From positions 62,001 to 126,000 of the forward strand of contig NZ_JAMXLR010000091.1 in NCBI RefSeq assembly GCF_024054565.1: 64,000 nucleotides of DNA, read 5' to 3'. The DNA is from Aeoliella straminimaris. GTDB lineage: Bacteria > Planctomycetota > Planctomycetia > Pirellulales > Lacipirellulaceae. The position numbers and the translations under genes are program-made. Shown in pieces: positions 62,627 to 64,000 of the stretch. The notes beneath the pieces are model-generated. The model was not told where the DNA came from and did no database searches. It was given only the letters and a program-made list of their open reading frames with translations. Within the stretch, counting starts at the first letter, position 1; the number at the start of each line of letters is the position of its first letter.

Positions 62627-63901
62627 ATGTCAGGTATCCATCGTCGAGATTTCATTGCTGGTTCGGCCGCCACTATCGCACTATCCACCACGGCCAAAGC
62701 CGCCGCCAACAAGGCCAACAATAAAGTGGTCCTGGCGCTAATGGGGGCTCACAACCGCGGTTCGCAGCTCGCCAAACGGTTTGGCCCTGTCGAAGGAGTG
62801 GAGATTGCTTACGTATGCGATCCCGACGAGCGGCAACTCTCCAAGGGCATTGCAGCAGTGGCAGACGGTGGTCAGCAAAAGGCGGCCCAAGGGGTGCGCG
62901 ACTTCCGTCAGGCGCTGGACGATCCCAATATCGATGGGCTTATCTGCGCCGCTCCCAATCACTGGCACGCAGCCGCCACGATCATGGCTTGCCAGGCCGG
63001 CAAGCACGTGTACGTTGAAAAACCTTGCAGCCACACCCCCGAAGAAGGCGAACTGATGATCGCCGCGGCACAGAAGGCCGGCAAGGTGGTGCAGGTTGGC
63101 ATGCAACGTCGCAGCGGTGCGCTCTACCAGCAGATGGTCGAGAAAGTGCGCGGCGGGGCCATCGGCGAAGTGCTGCTGGGCAAGTCGTTCTATTTCAACA
63201 ATCGTCCCTCGGTGGGGCACGCCGAACCCGAAACACCACCAAGCTGGCTCGACTTCGATCTTTGGCAGGGACCGGTCACCGAGCAGCCCTATCGTTCGAA
63301 CATCCTGCACTACACCTGGCACAATTTCTGGCACTGGGGCAATGGCGAGATTGGTAACAACGGCGTTCACACCATCGACATCTGCCGCTGGGCGATGGGA
63401 ATCGATTTTCCCAGCCGGGTGGACGTGCACGGCTGCAAGCTCCGCTACGAAGACGATCAACAGACTCCCGACACGATGAACGCCAGCTTCCAGTGCGGCG
63501 ACAAGCTGATTACCTGGGAGGGAGTCAGCTGGTCCGACCCTTATCAGACCGGCAATCAAATCGGCATCGAGCTCCGCGGCACGGAAGGGACACTGTTTAT
63601 CAACGACGGTGGCATGACGATCTACGATCTCGACCGCAAGCCGGTCGAAAAGCTCTCCGGCTCCCGCGGCGATACCGAACACATCGAGGATTTCCTCACT
63701 TGTATTCGTGCCGGGGGAACTCCGCACGCCAATCTCGACGAAGGACATCGCAGTGTGATGTTCTGTCACCTAGCAAACATCGCCCACCGTTGCGGACAGT
63801 CACTCGATTTGGATCCGAAGACAGGACATCTGATCGATGGCGGACCGGGCCAGGACTTGTGGCAGATTGAGTACCGCGACCAATGGATGCCAACGCTGTA
63901 G
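62627..63901 (+). CDS. Tat-exported Gfo/Idh/MocA oxidoreductase
   Basis: ATG 62627 is preceded by GAGG 5 nt upstream. The 424-aa protein begins with a twin-arginine signal (HRRDFIAGSAATIALSTTAK), so it folds with its cofactor before export. The NAD(P) fold follows (VVLALMGAHNRGSQLAKRF), then AAPNHWHAAATIMACQAGKH, the catalytic E-K-P in VYVEKPCSHTPEEGELM, and the substrate-domain His/Asp motif GNNGVHTIDICRWAMG. Such proteins may redox-shuffle sugar carbons, for example 3-keto sugars, together with FAD oxidoreductases like the one upstream. It ends 31 bp before a convergent gene at the window edge. Confidence 0.9.
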   Translation: MSGIHRRDFIAGSAATIALSTTAKAAANKANNKVVLALMGAHNRGSQLAKRFGPVEGVEIAYVCDPDERQLSKGIAAVADGGQQKAAQGVRDFRQALDDPNIDGLICAAPNHWHAAATIMACQAGKHVYVEKPCSHTPEEGELMIAAAQKAGKVVQVGMQRRSGALYQQMVEKVRGGAIGEVLLGKSFYFNNRPSVGHAEPETPPSWLDFDLWQGPVTEQPYRSNILHYTWHNFWHWGNGEIGNNGVHTIDICRWAMGIDFPSRVDVHGCKLRYEDDQQTPDTMNASFQCGDKLITWEGVSWSDPYQTGNQIGIELRGTEGTLFINDGGMTIYDLDRKPVEKLSGSRGDTEHIEDFLTCIRAGGTPHANLDEGHRSVMFCHLANIAHRCGQSLDLDPKTGHLIDGGPGQDLWQIEYRDQWMPTL

Positions 63902-63932
63902 CCCGACGCCGGCCATGCTGCCAGACGCTGCG

Positions 63933-63998
63933 TTATGCCTCGTAGCGTTGGGCTTCGGCCAAGAGCGCGGGGGCAAAATCTTGTTGAACGAACTCATT
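63933..63998 (-). CDS. C-terminal end of a gene running off the right edge
   Basis: On the minus strand a frame open from the window edge ends at TAA (63935-63933) and reads NEFVQQDFAPALLAEAQRYE-A. The composition looks like a natural helical C-terminus and the position, convergent with the Gfo/Idh gene after 31 bp, is normal. Too short to identify. Confidence 0.4.
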   Translation of the reverse strand, partial: NEFVQQDFAPALLAEAQRYEA

Positions 63999-64000
63999 AA

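Overview
The window is a high-GC bacterial chromosome segment with no sign of phage, plasmid, IS element, CRISPR array, tRNA or rRNA. Gene content points to a planctomycete, most likely Pirellulales (inference). The pointers are: secreted arylsulfatase, FAD-oxidoreductase and Tat-exported Gfo/Idh proteins; a Ser/Thr kinase with a C-terminal membrane anchor; futalosine-pathway menaquinone genes; a short SecA paralogue; secreted beta-propeller proteins; and many secreted proteins of unknown function. GTG and TTG starts and ATGA/TTGA overlaps are frequent. The high GC content produces long antisense shadow ORFs, which are left out.

Layout. 1-4645: mechanosensitive channel (5' end cut by the window), a TMEM43-TerB-like membrane protein, a small membrane protein and a secreted MA-type zinc peptidase, closed by a strong intrinsic terminator (4662-4736). 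4840-6417 (-): plsC-cdsA phospholipid pair. 6528-11304 (-) and 11618-16681 (+): a divergent exopolysaccharide locus. The minus arm runs FemAB/CelD-type acetyltransferase, polysaccharide deacetylase, flippase, GT4 glycosyltransferase. The plus arm runs Wzz-type chain-length regulator, O-antigen-ligase/polymerase, WecG/TagA glycosyltransferase, degenerate sulfatase-like protein. The plus arm is preceded by a sequence that matches the core sigma-54 -24/-12 promoter consensus, with a dyad about 60-90 bp further upstream.

16733-24436: GntP-type permease, a 1282-aa secreted glycosidase-like protein, and the tRNA-modification pair queG-dus. 24598-28523: two secreted low-complexity proteins and a SecA paralogue lacking the C-terminal third. 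28549-34939: FdhF/YdeP-type molybdopterin oxidoreductase, two secreted proteins, aroA and a zinc-ribbon protein. 35362-38953: membrane-anchored protein plus an ABC exporter. 39924-46402: mqnA-mqnC (overlapping), a NatA-like ATPase, an ABC permease fused to a CPBP protease, and an amidohydrolase that may supply the aminofutalosine deaminase step. 46479-53788 (-): secreted unknown protein, transketolase, Gfo/Idh-like protein, SUMF1-like protein and Maf. 53850-56076 (+): RluA-family pseudouridine synthase and a Ser/Thr kinase. 56105-63901: a sugar or sulfated-glycan handling block (glycosidase-like protein, arylsulfatase, FAD oxidoreductase, Tat-exported Gfo/Idh). The FAD oxidoreductase has an unusually repeat-rich leader (60631-60846).

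Function calls rest on motifs read by eye; no database search was possible. Start codons were often moved downstream of the longest ORF when a ribosome-binding site, signal peptide or gene overlap supported it.
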